Assembly (NCBI GenBank): GCA_009693335.1
Contig: SHXK01000009.1
Location: 1-37,808, forward strand
Source of the DNA: Betaproteobacteria bacterium
Lineage (GTDB): Bacteria; Pseudomonadota; Gammaproteobacteria; Burkholderiales; SG8-39
Direction: 5' to 3'
Length of the DNA stretch: 37,808 bases
The translations under genes and the position numbers were made by a program. Positions 8,272 through 16,809 of the stretch are shown here, piece by piece (position 1 is the stretch's first letter; every line of letters begins with the position of its first letter). Below the pieces are notes generated by a model. It worked only from the letters and a program-made list of their open reading frames with translations, was not told the DNA's origin and did not search any database.

Positions 8272-8991
8272 ATGAAAAGAAAAATCTCAGCCAGCCGTGG
8301 ACTCCTGCAGGACCTGGTCGCCGGCAGCCGCATCCTGGCGATGCACAAGGTACTCGACGCTTACGGCCACGTCAGTGCGCGTAGCGACCGGCGGCCGGAG
8401 CGTTTCGTCATGTCGCGCGCACTGGCGCCCGCGCTGGTTACCGCGGCCGACTTGATGGAACTCGACGCCGACAGCGAAGCGTTGCCTGGCGATAAGCGCA
8501 AGGGCTTCCTCGAGCGTTTCATCCACGGCGAGATTTACCGTGCGCGGCCTGAAGTGATGGCAATCGTGCACAGCCACTCGGCTTCGGTGATCCCTTTCGG
8601 CGTCACGCGCTCGAAGTTAAGACCCATCTACCACATGGGCGCCTTCCTCTGGTCCGGAGCGCCGGTGTTCGACATCCGCAAGGTGACGCCGGAAAACGAC
8701 CTCCTCATCCGTGATCGCAGTCTGGGACGCTCACTGGCCGGATCCTTGGGCGCCTGTAGTTGCGTATTGATGCGCGGCCATGGCATGACGGTGGTCGGAG
8801 AAAGCGTGCCCGAGGCCGTGTTCCGGGCGGTCTACACCGAGATGAATGCGCGGCTGCAAATCCAGGCGCAGTTGCTCGAGGGCCCGATCGAGTTCCTCTC
8901 GGAGGAGGAAGGGCGGCGCTCTACCGCGATCAACCGCAGCACACTGGAGCGCCCGTGGCAGCTCTGGAAGCGAGAACTAAGTCGTAGGTAA
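8272..8991 (+). CDS. Class II aldolase/adducin family protein
   Basis: A 239-residue protein with the class II aldolase fold (FucA/AraD/adducin head). The zinc ligands are visible: His100 and His102 in IVHSHSASVIPFG and His170 in MRGHGMTVVG. YGHVSAR at 31-37 is the phosphate/substrate loop and Glu81 in ERFIHGEIYRARPEV sits near the position of the catalytic acid. Some members of this family in aromatic-degradation clusters are decarboxylases of dihydroxyphthalate-type substrates and not aldolases, and the absence of sugar genes makes that plausible here. It is the third gene of the Bug-ThDP enzyme-aldolase operon and its end overlaps the convergent transporter gene by 15 bp. Substrate not assigned. 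Confidence 0.9.
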   Translation: MKRKISASRGLLQDLVAGSRILAMHKVLDAYGHVSARSDRRPERFVMSRALAPALVTAADLMELDADSEALPGDKRKGFLERFIHGEIYRARPEVMAIVHSHSASVIPFGVTRSKLRPIYHMGAFLWSGAPVFDIRKVTPENDLLIRDRSLGRSLAGSLGACSCVLMRGHGMTVVGESVPEAVFRAVYTEMNARLQIQAQLLEGPIEFLSEEEGRRSTAINRSTLERPWQLWKRELSRR

Positions 8992-10200
8992 CGCAGTCGG
9001 CGCCAGACTGCGGCGCAACAGCCAGAAGGCAATGCTGAGGTTGAGCAGGTTCCAGCCGATGCCGTTCAGGAACGCAGCGCGATACGAACCGGTGAGATCG
9101 AAGATCACGCCGCTTATCCAGCCGCCCAGCGCCATGCCGAGCAAGGTGCACATCAGCACCGTGCCGACGCGCTCGCCGGCCTCGCGCTGCGGGAAATATT
9201 CGCGCACGATGATGGCGTAGGCGGGCACGATGCCACCCTGGAACAGACCGAACAGCGCCGATACGATGTAGAGCGAGGCGAGGCTGTCGAAGGGCAGGAA
9301 CAGGAGCAGTGCCACGCCCTGTAGTCCTGAACCGAGAAGCAGCGTACGCAGGCCGCCGATGCGGTCGCAGATCCAACCGGAGGCCAGCCGACTGACGATG
9401 CCGAAACCGAGCATCACGGAGAGCATTTCCGCACCACGCGCGGCAGCGAAGCCCAAGTCGCCGCAGTAAGCGACGATATGCACCTGCGGCATCGACATGG
9501 CCACGCAGCAAGCGACCCCGGCCACGCAAAGCAACGCGCACAAGAGCTCGCGCGGCACGGCGATTGTTTTTTGCCCATCTGCTTTGTTCTCACCTGTCAG
9601 ACTTAAAACCGGCGGCTTGCGTCGCAAGGCGAAGGCCAGCGGGATCATGGTCGCGGCGCAGAATAGGCCTACGCCGGTGAAGGTCGCGCGCCAGCCGATG
9701 GTGTCGAAGTAGTGCTGCAGCACCGGCGGCCAGAGCGCGCCGGCGAGGTAGTTGCCGCTGGCGCAAATGGCAACCGCAATTCCCCTGCGTCGCGTAAACC
9801 ACATCGAAGTGTCGGCAACCAGCGGCACGAAGGTGGTCGCGGTGCCGAGCAGGCCGATCAGCAGGCCTTGCGCCAGCGCGAATTGCCACAGCTCGCTGGC
9901 ATGGCCGGCGGCGATAAAACCGAGGCCCAGGCACACCGCACCGAGCAGGACCGGCACCATCACACCGTAGCGGTCCGAGAGGCGGCCCATCAGGATGCCG
10001 CCCAGGCCAAAGCCGATCATGGTCGCGGCATAGGGCAGCGAGGCAGCCGAGCGGCTGACGCCGAATTCGGCCTGCACTGCCGGTAGCGAGACGGCGACTG
10101 CGTACATACCCACGCAGCTGATGGTCATGAGCGCCAACGAGGCCGCAAGGCGTAGCCAAGCGTAGGTGGATTCGGGCCTGGACTGGGTTGCAACCCTCAT
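8977..10200 (-). CDS. Major facilitator superfamily transporter
   Basis: A 407-residue integral membrane protein with about twelve hydrophobic segments. The MFS motif A is visible between helices 2 and 3 (GRLSDRYGVMVPVLL) and its counterpart in the second half is GWICDRIGGLRTLLL. The general look, with a long loop between the halves near residues 200-215, resembles the monocarboxylate/oxalate-formate type of MFS carriers that move small organic acids in or out. It is transcribed toward the aldolase operon and the genes overlap at their 3' ends, so expression of the two strands may interfere. A role in uptake or efflux of the substrate of this catabolic region is inferred from position only. 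A TAGAAT box lies only six bases before the ATG, which could mean a very short or absent leader. Confidence 0.9.
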   Translation of the reverse strand: MRVATQSRPESTYAWLRLAASLALMTISCVGMYAVAVSLPAVQAEFGVSRSAASLPYAATMIGFGLGGILMGRLSDRYGVMVPVLLGAVCLGLGFIAAGHASELWQFALAQGLLIGLLGTATTFVPLVADTSMWFTRRRGIAVAICASGNYLAGALWPPVLQHYFDTIGWRATFTGVGLFCAATMIPLAFALRRKPPVLSLTGENKADGQKTIAVPRELLCALLCVAGVACCVAMSMPQVHIVAYCGDLGFAAARGAEMLSVMLGFGIVSRLASGWICDRIGGLRTLLLGSGLQGVALLLFLPFDSLASLYIVSALFGLFQGGIVPAYAIIVREYFPQREAGERVGTVLMCTLLGMALGGWISGVIFDLTGSYRAAFLNGIGWNLLNLSIAFWLLRRSLAPTALPTT

Positions 10201-10278
10201 CGGGTGATTCTAGCGGTCATATAGAATTAGGAGCATGCTGGAACGGAGGCTGGTGGCCGTTCAGCGCGCGACCCGACG

Positions 10279-11019
10279 ATGCGCATCCTTGTTTCAAATG
10301 ACGACGGCTACCTCTCCCCTGGCATCACCCTGCTGGCGGAGCGCTTGGCAGTACTCGGCGAGGTGATAGTGGTGGCCCCCGAGCGCGACCGCTCCGGCGC
10401 CTCCAACTCGCTCACGCTGGACCGGCCGCTGATGGTGCGCCTGGCCGGCAGCGGTTTTCGCTACGTGAACGGCACGCCGACCGACTGCGTACACCTGGCA
10501 CTGACCGGCTTGCTGGATGCGCCGCCCGACGTGGTGGTCTCGGGCATCAACTTGGGCGCCAACATGGGCGATGACACGATCTACTCTGGCACGGTGGCCG
10601 GAGCGACCGAGGGCTTTTTGTTCGGTCTGCCATCGATCGCGCTGTCCCTCGCCAGCAAGGCAGGCAGGCACTTCGAGACCGCTGCGGCGGTCGCGGTGCA
10701 GTTGGTGCAGCGCTTTAGCCGGACGCCCATCGGCCAGCCGGTGCTGCTGAACGTCAACGTGCCTGACGTCGAGCTCGCTCAGCTGGGCGAGCTCGAGGTG
10801 ACGCGCCTGGGACGCCGTCACAGGGCCGAGGCGGTGGTGAAGACGCAAACGCCGCGCGGCGAGGCCTACTGGATCGGCGCCGCCGGCGAAGCCCAGGACG
10901 CGGGACCGGGTACGGATTTCCACGCGGTCGCTGCCGGTCGCGTCTCAGTGACGCCGCTGCAGGTGGATCTCACGTATCCGGCGCAACTGCCGCTGGTGCG
11001 AGAATGGCTGCAGCAATGA
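10279..11019 (+). CDS. surE: 5'/3'-nucleotidase SurE
   Basis: A 246-residue metal-dependent phosphatase that removes phosphate from nucleoside 5'- and 3'-monophosphates and is linked to stationary-phase survival. Active-site marks are [15 protein letters not shown] with Asp8-Asp9, the serine in [27 protein letters not shown], and [23 protein letters not shown]. Length is normal for the family. It heads the surE-pcm-nlpD operon; its stop overlaps the pcm start as ATGA. The 78 bases upstream are noncoding and contain no promoter I can assign with confidence. Confidence 0.96.
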   Translation: MRILVSNDDGYLSPGITLLAERLAVLGEVIVVAPERDRSGASNSLTLDRPLMVRLAGSGFRYVNGTPTDCVHLALTGLLDAPPDVVVSGINLGANMGDDTIYSGTVAGATEGFLFGLPSIALSLASKAGRHFETAAAVAVQLVQRFSRTPIGQPVLLNVNVPDVELAQLGELEVTRLGRRHRAEAVVKTQTPRGEAYWIGAAGEAQDAGPGTDFHAVAAGRVSVTPLQVDLTYPAQLPLVREWLQQ

Positions 11020-11696
11020 ACGCGCCGCGTCCCGGCAGAAACGTCGTTGGCATCGGTATGACCTCGCAGCGCACGCGCGCACGCATGGTCGAGCGCTTGC
11101 GCGAGCAGGGCATCACCGACGTCCGCGTACTGGAAGCGATGGCTGGTGTGCCGCGGCACCTGTTCGTCGAGGAAGCGCTCGCCAGCCGCGCTTACGAGGA
11201 CACAGCACTGCCGATCGGCTTCGCGCAAACCATCTCGCAGCCTTATGTGGTGGCCCGCATGATCGAAATTCTGATTCAAAAAAAAGAGCCCGGCAAGGTG
11301 CTCGAAGTAGGCACCGGCTGCGGCTACCAGGCGGCGGTGCTGGCAAGCATCGCCACCGAGGTGTACTCGATCGAACGCATCCGTGAATTGCTCGAGAGAG
11401 CGCGCACCAACCTGCGCGAACTGCGCCTGAAAAATCTGCGCCTCATGTATGGGGATGGCGCTGCGGGCCTGGAGAAAGCCGCGCCCTTCGACTCCATCAT
11501 CGTCGCCGCCGCTGCGCCGGAGTTGCCGCAGGCGCTTTTGCAGCAGCTGGCGCCCGGTGGCAGAATGATCCTGCCGTTGCGCGACGGCGCGGCACAGGCG
11601 CAGCGGCTGATCCTGGTCGAGCGCAGTGCGCGCGGCTATACCGAAACCGCGCTGGATCCGGTGCGCTTCGTTCCGCTCCGTGTCGGCAAGGCATGA
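11016..11696 (+). CDS. pcm: Protein-L-isoaspartate O-methyltransferase
   Basis: A 226-residue SAM-dependent enzyme that methylates isoaspartyl residues so that damaged aspartate and asparagine sites can be repaired. Marks are [39 protein letters not shown], the QTISQP substrate loop, the SAM-binding [16 protein letters not shown], and LMYGDGAAG. The start at 11016 is chosen because it overlaps the surE stop as ATGA; an in-frame ATG four codons earlier at 11004 is an alternative. It overlaps nlpD by ATGA at the other end. The surE-pcm-nlpD order is conserved in many beta- and gammaproteobacteria, where rpoS usually follows. Confidence 0.95.
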   Translation: MNAPRPGRNVVGIGMTSQRTRARMVERLREQGITDVRVLEAMAGVPRHLFVEEALASRAYEDTALPIGFAQTISQPYVVARMIEILIQKKEPGKVLEVGTGCGYQAAVLASIATEVYSIERIRELLERARTNLRELRLKNLRLMYGDGAAGLEKAAPFDSIIVAAAAPELPQALLQQLAPGGRMILPLRDGAAQAQRLILVERSARGYTETALDPVRFVPLRVGKA

Positions 11697-12709
11697 TGCG
11701 AGCGATCCCTCTTATGGCAGCTCTCGGCGCCGCACTGCTGGCGGCGGCTTGCGCCACACGCACTCCAGCGCCGGTGGATGAGCGCCGGCCCGCCCCCACC
11801 GCCCAGCCCAAGCCGCCGGTGCTGCAAGCCACACCGACGCCCAGCGCCGCGCCCCCCGCGGCCACTGCGCCGAGCAGGTATATCGTCAAGCGCGGCGACA
11901 CCCTTTACTCGATCGCGCTGGAGCACGGTGCCGACTACCGCGAACTCGCGCAAATGAACAAGCTCGATGATCCATCGAAGCTCCGCGTTGGTCAGGAACT
12001 GCGCGTCACACCGCCCGAGGACCGCGCCGCACCACGGGTCGGCGCTGCGCGCCTGCCAAGGCAGATCGAGTCGCGGCCGCTGGGTTCGTCTTCTCAAGCT
12101 TCCGCCCCGCCCGGTTCCGCCCCGCCCCGCTCTACTCCGCCCGAATCCACTCCGTCGGCAGCCGAGGGGGACTTGAAGACTACGCCCAAGGCCTTGCGTC
12201 TGCCGTACTCGGAGCAGAACCTTGCCGCCCTCTCGCGTGAGGATGTCAGGGCGGAAACGAGGCCCGAGGTCAAGCTCGAAGCTAAGCTCGAAGCTAAGCC
12301 CGAAGCTGTGAAGCCGGCGCCGGCCGCGGAACGCGACCCGGAGGCGATCGAGTTCGCTTGGCCGGTACGCGGCAAGGTGATGGCATCGTTTTCAGAGCCG
12401 AACAACAAGGGTCTGGACATCGCCGGCAAGCCGGGCGACCCGGTACTTGCCGCAGCGAGCGGCCGCGTGATGTACACCGGTAGCGGAATCCGTGGCTACG
12501 GCAAGCTGATCGTGATCAAGCACGACAACAATTTCAATAGTGTCTACGCGCACAACCGCGAGATCCTGGTGAAAGAAGGCCAGAACGTGACACGCGGTCA
12601 GCGCATCGCGGAGCTGGGCGACACCGACACCGACGCCCCCAAGCTGCACTTCGAGATCCGCAAGGCCGGCAAGCCGGTGGATCCAGCCAAATACTTGCCG
12701 CCGTCCTGA
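11693..12709 (+). CDS. nlpD: Murein hydrolase activator NlpD (LysM and LytM/M23 lipoprotein)
   Basis: A 338-residue envelope lipoprotein. The signal peptide ends in a lipobox (LLAAAC, Cys20). A LysM domain follows at about 62-106 (YIVKRGDTLYSIALEHGAD), then a low-complexity Pro/Ser/Glu/Lys linker, and a C-terminal LytM domain at about 222-337 (GLDIAGKPGDPVLAAASGRV, SVYAHN, KLHFEIR). The first zinc-ligand histidine of active M23 peptidases is replaced: NNKGLDIA has Asn/Lys where His would be. This is the normal state of NlpD, which does not cut peptidoglycan itself but activates the amidase AmiC at the septum. It ends the surE-pcm-nlpD operon and converges on mltB. The linker contains three exact or near-exact 12-bp repeats. 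Confidence 0.94.
   Translation: MMRAIPLMAALGAALLAAACATRTPAPVDERRPAPTAQPKPPVLQATPTPSAAPPAATAPSRYIVKRGDTLYSIALEHGADYRELAQMNKLDDPSKLRVGQELRVTPPEDRAAPRVGAARLPRQIESRPLGSSSQASAPPGSAPPRSTPPESTPSAAEGDLKTTPKALRLPYSEQNLAALSREDVRAETRPEVKLEAKLEAKPEAVKPAPAAERDPEAIEFAWPVRGKVMASFSEPNNKGLDIAGKPGDPVLAAASGRVMYTGSGIRGYGKLIVIKHDNNFNSVYAHNREILVKEGQNVTRGQRIAELGDTDTDAPKLHFEIRKAGKPVDPAKYLPPS
12272..12307 (+). repeat. Three tandem 12-bp repeats in the NlpD linker
   Basis: The unit aagctcgaagct occurs at 12272-12283 and 12284-12295, with a one-base variant at 12296-12307. It encodes a KLEA-type tetrapeptide in the flexible linker between LysM and LytM, so copy-number change would alter linker length without breaking the frame. 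Confidence 0.8.
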
Positions 12710-12711
12710 AG

Positions 12712-12737
12712 TAAAAACGGGGCAGAGGCTGTTTTTA
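12712..12737. terminator. Possible bidirectional terminator between nlpD and mltB
   Basis: The arms TAAAAAC (12712-12718) and GTTTTTA (12731-12737) are complementary around a 12-base GC-rich loop, giving a run of T residues at the end of the hairpin in either direction. It sits between two convergent genes, where a shared terminator is expected, but the stem is short and AT-rich. Confidence 0.35.
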
Positions 12738-13766
12738 GCGCTTGTTTTTTAATTCCTGGGCAAGATCGTAGACCGCCGAGGCGTACAAAACGCTGCGGTT
12801 GTAGCGCGTGAGGACGTAGAAATTGCGCAAGCCGAGCCGGTATTCGGTCGCCGTACCCGGGCTCTCCAGTTCGATCAACGCCACCGGCGTCTCCAGCGCC
12901 AGGTCAGTGCGCGTTTCCACACCGTAGCGTTTCATCTCCGAGAGGCTGGTTTTGGGCTCGATCCCGATCTCGAGCAGTGGACGGTGCGCCTGGCCCGCAT
13001 TGCTTCCTGCCACGCGCGCCGCCAGCTGCACTTGCTCGCCGCGTCGCCAGCCGTGTTTGACGAGGAAGTTGGCGACACTGCCGATGGCATCGCTGGGACT
13101 GGCGCGTAGGTCGATGGTGCCGTCACCGTCGAAATCGACCGCGTAGCGCCGGTAGCTGCCCGGCATGAACTGCGGGATGCCGATCGCGCCGGCGTAGGAC
13201 CCACGCACGCTAAAGACATCGATCCCTGCGTCGCGCGTGTAAAGCAGGTACTGCTCCAGTTCGCCGCGGAAGAATTCCGCGCGTGGTGCATAGTCGAAGG
13301 CGAGGGTGGAGAGGGCGTCGATCACGCGCCAGTTGCCCATCTGGCGGCCGTAGACCGTCTCCACGCCGATGATGGCGACGATGATTTCCTCGGGCACGCC
13401 GTGCTCCTGCGCAGCCCGTTCCAGCGCCGTGGCGTGGCGCCGCCAGAACTGCGCGCCCTCGGCGATGCGGGCATCGGTGACGAAGCGCGCGCGGTAAGCG
13501 AGCCAGGCGCGCGCCCTGGCGTCCTTAGGCGGCACGATGGCGGCGAGGATCGCGGGTTCACGGCGCGCGCGGTTGAAGAGGAGTTTCAGTTCGGCTTCGA
13601 TAAAGCCGTGCCGTTGCGCCATCTGGCGAATAAAGCCCTGCACCTCCCCGCGCTCGTCGTAGGACTGCGGCGATGGCGGCGCGGCATAGGTCGCAGCGTT
13701 GCACAGGAATACTGAAAGCAGCGCAGGAAAAATCCGTTGCCAGTGCGGCATGGCCTCTGTCCCCAT
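12735..13766 (-). CDS. mltB: Membrane-bound/periplasmic lytic murein transglycosylase B
   Basis: A 343-residue exported enzyme that cleaves the glycan strands of peptidoglycan to 1,6-anhydromuropeptides. A signal peptide covers about residues 10-29 (FPALLSVFLCNAATYA). The catalytic glutamate is Glu136 in IIGVETVYGRQMGNWRV, followed by the family motifs GSYAGAIGIPQFMPGSYRRYAVDFDGDG and SVANFLVKHGWRRGE, given here in parts. A cysteine lies in the signal region but there is no clear lipobox, so it may be a soluble periplasmic form. The stop of the upstream transglutaminase gene abuts the ATG at 13766 (TAAATG); an ATG five codons later at 13751 is an alternative with a GGGGAC/AGAGG sequence before it. 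It ends a minus-strand run of envelope genes. Confidence 0.94.
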   Translation of the reverse strand: MGTEAMPHWQRIFPALLSVFLCNAATYAAPPSPQSYDERGEVQGFIRQMAQRHGFIEAELKLLFNRARREPAILAAIVPPKDARARAWLAYRARFVTDARIAEGAQFWRRHATALERAAQEHGVPEEIIVAIIGVETVYGRQMGNWRVIDALSTLAFDYAPRAEFFRGELEQYLLYTRDAGIDVFSVRGSYAGAIGIPQFMPGSYRRYAVDFDGDGTIDLRASPSDAIGSVANFLVKHGWRRGEQVQLAARVAGSNAGQAHRPLLEIGIEPKTSLSEMKRYGVETRTDLALETPVALIELESPGTATEYRLGLRNFYVLTRYNRSVLYASAVYDLAQELKNKR

Positions 13767-15775
13767 TTAGCCGACGCTCAGCTCGCGCACCATGCGACGC
13801 AGTTGCATGAGTGCCGCAGGCGAATTTTCCTTGCCGTAGCGCAAAGCGATGTAGAGCGCGGCAATGTGCCGGATCGGCTGGTCCGCAGCAGGCAAGCTGT
13901 GCGCGGCGCGCTCGGCATAGTCGCGCGGGTCTTCGTGCGGCGAGCGCGTCACGCCCCTGGCGCCCAGCTTGCCGCAGAATTGGCGCCAAGCGCTCTGCAC
14001 TGGATCGGGCCGTACCATCCGGCGCAGCATCCAGGCGAATAGACCGAGGACAAAAATTCCCATCACCGCCAGCAGTGTCGAGGCGAGGTCGAACCAGTCG
14101 GGGTCCTTCACGCCCAGCAGGGAAAAAAGGTTGCGCTGGCGTTCCGGGTTGTAGCCGAGCACCCACAGGTTCCACTGGTGGGTCATGGCCTCCCAGTTGT
14201 GGCGCAGCAGGAGCAGCCACTCCAGCTCGGAGCGCATCAGCAGCGGCAACGCGTCACCCGCCGCTACTGCGCGCGCCAGGCCCGTATCCACCCGCCCGGG
14301 GACCGACAGCGCCGTCGGGTCGACCCGGATCCAGCCGCGGCCATCGATGAACACCTCGCTCCAGGCGTGGGCGTCGGATTGGCGCACGGTGAACTTTCCG
14401 TCCACCGGATTCAGCTCGCCGCCCTGGTAGCCGGTTACTACGCGCGCCGGAACACCCGCCGCGCGCATCAGGAACACGAATGCCGAAGAAAAATGCTCGC
14501 AGAAACCCTGCCGTGTGTCATAGAGAAATTCATCCACCGAATCCCGCCCGAGCAGCGGCGGCTCAGTGGTGTACTGCAGGCGCTCGCGCCGGAAATGCGC
14601 GATCGCACGCGCCAGCACTTCGACATCATTCACCGAGGTGGCGCGCCAACCTTCAGCCAGAGTCCGCGCGCGCGGATTGAAGCCCGGCGGCAGTCGGCGC
14701 GCGCGCTCCAGCGCCCGACGCACCTCAACCGGATTCGGTTCGGCCTCCAGCGCTGAGGCGATCTCGTAGCGCAAGCGGGTGCGCACCGGCGTCAAGCTGA
14801 CGATCTGACCGTCGTCCAGATAGCGCGCCTGCGTCGGCAGGCTGGCGGGTAGCTCGAGCGCGAACAGCCAATGGCGATTGTGCGGCTCGAGCAACACGGA
14901 GTATTCGATGCGTTTGCCGGTGGTGGGCGGTTCCAGTTCTGCCAGTCGCGGATTTCCCAGCCGCCAAGTGCGTCCGTCAAAGTCCCACATCACCGGCCCA
15001 CGCCAGTAGAGCGAGCGCCGGTGGGGCGCCGCACCTTGAAAATCGACACGGAAGGCAATCGCGTCGGACAGGGAGAGTTGCGACAGACTGCCCGGCGCCA
15101 TCGTCTCCGATAGCCCGCTGATGCCGGCGTAAACGTCCTGCGGCAAACCCCAGAGGGGGCCCTGGACGCGTGGGAAGAGCAGGAATAGCAGCAGCGCTGC
15201 CGGTGCCGCCTGCCCGAGCAACAGCCAGGCAGTGCGCAGGTTGGCGCGCGCGGCGCGGCGCAGCTCACCAGCGCCGCAATGCTGGTGGCGACTGCAGCAC
15301 CCATGCCGAGCGCGGTTGGGATCGATTGCGTGTAGAGGAAACTGGTGATCGCCAGGAACCAGGTGAGGAACACCGCTGCCGCGGCATCACGCTGGTGGCG
15401 CGACTCGAGCAGCTTCAGCCCCGAGAGGAGCAGCAGCAGCAGCACGCCGGGCGTGCGACCGAAAAGGGCGCGGTATTCCAGCCAGATGCCGGCCGTGCCG
15501 AGCGCCACGATGGCGATCAGCGCCCAACGCGGTGGCAGCAGGCTTCGATTCCAGAGTCCTGCGCCGCGCCAGCCGTAGAGGAACACGGTGAGGAGAATCA
15601 GCCACCCGGGCGCGTGCAGCGCGTGCGGCGCGGCCACGATCAGCAAGCCGGCGAGCAGCAGCGCGAATTCGCGCCAGCCGATCGGGCGCTGCTTGGAGAG
15701 GGCGGGCAGTGCGGAAAGTGCAGACAGAGCGGACAGTGCGGACCGTGCGGACGAGATGGCCTGGACCTGGCTCAT
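13767..15775 (-). pseudogene. TgpA-like membrane transglutaminase (DUF3488-transglutaminase-DUF4129), frameshifted
   Basis: Two frames together make one TgpA-type protein. The first, from ATG 15775, gives a repeat-rich N terminus then hydrophobic segments (WREFALLLAGLLIVAA, LLLLLLSGLKLLESRHQRDA, FLTWFLAITSFLYTQSIPTAL). The second, open from about 15270 to the TAA at 13767, continues with NLRTAWLLLGQAAPAALLLFLLFPRVQ, written here in part, then the periplasmic transglutaminase core with Cys in RQGFCEHFSSAF, His in SDAHAWSEVF and Asp in WIRVDPTA, a last membrane segment near STLLAVMGIFVLGLFAW and a DUF4129 tail. One base appears missing in the GC-rich stretch around 15245-15275. The start overlaps the DUF58 stop as ATGA. 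Either a pseudogene or a sequence error; the catalytic triad and both halves are otherwise intact, which favours an error or very recent change. Confidence 0.82.
15707..15751 (-). repeat. Five degenerate 9-bp tandem repeats at the 5' end of tgpA
   Basis: On the plus strand units such as cagtgcgga, aagtgcaga, cagagcgga, cagtgcgga and ccgtgcgga follow each other without gaps. On the coding strand they encode a Ser-Ala-Leu type tripeptide repeat (SALSALSALSALPAL) just after the start, ahead of the first membrane segment. The repeat keeps the frame. Confidence 0.8.
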
Positions 15776-16797
15776 GTCGCCCGGTACAAGGCGAGTGCTT
15801 CCAGGCAGGCGGCGCGCTGCGCTTCGCCGCGACCGGGTTTGATCTGGATGCCGGGCAGGCGCAGTCCGTAGCGCGCGCCAGCACGTTCGGCCGCCAGCAG
15901 CCAGCCGGTGAGCCGTGACAGACGTTGCTCCAGATCGAGTGAGGCCGGCAGGTCGTGCAGGTCGAGCCACAGTTCGGCGTGCGCATCGCCCGCAAACTGC
16001 TTGGTCAACAGGACATCGCTGCGCGCGTGCTGTATGTCGCTGCGTGGGTGCAGTGTGTCGCTGCGCGCCATGGATTTCCAGGCGACATGACGCGGGGAAT
16101 CGGCAGGCTGGTAGGCGCGCAGTCCCGAAAAATCGTCGCTGCCCTGCGGGTGGGCGCGTGCACCGCCTGCCTGCCCGCTGGCTAGCAGCGGTGGCAGGGC
16201 GCTCGTCTCGGGGCGCGGATAGACCAGACAACGGCTGTCTGGCTCGATATAGCTCCAGGCGCGAAACAGGCCCACCGGAAATCGTGTTTCGAGGATGACA
16301 CGGCCTAGCGGCAACCAGCCGCGCCGCAGGGTGGGTACCGTTAGCACCGCCTCGGCGCAGGCCGCTGCGGCGACGTCGATATTCTGTTGCGCGCCCGAGC
16401 TTATGTGGTGCAGCAGAATTTCGGGTCGATCGAAATCACCCGCATTGGCGATTGTCAGCCGGAAGCGCGCCGCATCGCCGGCGAACACCGGCTCGCTGCG
16501 TCCGGTGCGCACCGACAGCCGGGCCAGATTGCGGGTGGTCTGCACCATGGCCGCGAGCCCCATATCCGCCAGCAGGAAGGTGAGGGCAAAGCCCAGTGAC
16601 AGCGCGTAATTGATCGAACTCACCAACAGGATCGCCAAGGCGCCACCGAAGTAGAGGCCGAGCTGACTGGGCACGATATACACACGCCGGTGGCTGAGCA
16701 CGATTTCGCCGCGCTCGGGCGGTTGGTAGCCGTAGAACCAGTGGGCGAAACGCAGGCTGGAGCGAAGCGAGGACAGGGAGGGGAGGGGCATCGGCAC
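15772..16797 (-). CDS. DUF58 domain-containing protein
   Basis: A 341-residue membrane-anchored protein. Two hydrophobic segments near residues 45-85 (LYFGGALAILLVSSINYALS, LGFALTFLLADMGLAAMV) precede a beta-rich region and the DUF58 core with SDDFSGLRAYQPADSPRHVAWKSMAR. DUF58 proteins have a von Willebrand A-like fold and usually work with a MoxR-type AAA ATPase and a TgpA-like transglutaminase in an envelope function that is not well defined. Here the transglutaminase follows directly by ATGA overlap, but no MoxR gene is adjacent; a lytic transglycosylase lies upstream instead. Directly after the conserved WKSMARS there is a heptad repeat (RSDTLHP, RSDIQHA, RSDV) that looks like an in-frame expansion. 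The ATG at 16797 is followed by an early Ser/Leu-rich stretch. Confidence 0.88.
   Translation of the reverse strand: MPMPLPSLSSLRSSLRFAHWFYGYQPPERGEIVLSHRRVYIVPSQLGLYFGGALAILLVSSINYALSLGFALTFLLADMGLAAMVQTTRNLARLSVRTGRSEPVFAGDAARFRLTIANAGDFDRPEILLHHISSGAQQNIDVAAAACAEAVLTVPTLRRGWLPLGRVILETRFPVGLFRAWSYIEPDSRCLVYPRPETSALPPLLASGQAGGARAHPQGSDDFSGLRAYQPADSPRHVAWKSMARSDTLHPRSDIQHARSDVLLTKQFAGDAHAELWLDLHDLPASLDLEQRLSRLTGWLLAAERAGARYGLRLPGIQIKPGRGEAQRAACLEALALYRAT
16012..16068 (-). repeat. 21-bp tandem repeat inside the DUF58 gene
   Basis: On the plus strand the element (g/a)tcgctgcg recurs every 21 bases (near 16015, 16036 and 16057). On the coding strand it yields three RSD-led heptads in a row between the conserved WKSMA motif and the VLLTKQ strand. 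Two extra heptads equal 14 added residues compared with the usual direct join. Confidence 0.75.
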
Positions 16798-16809
16798 GCG
16801 GGCCGCGCT

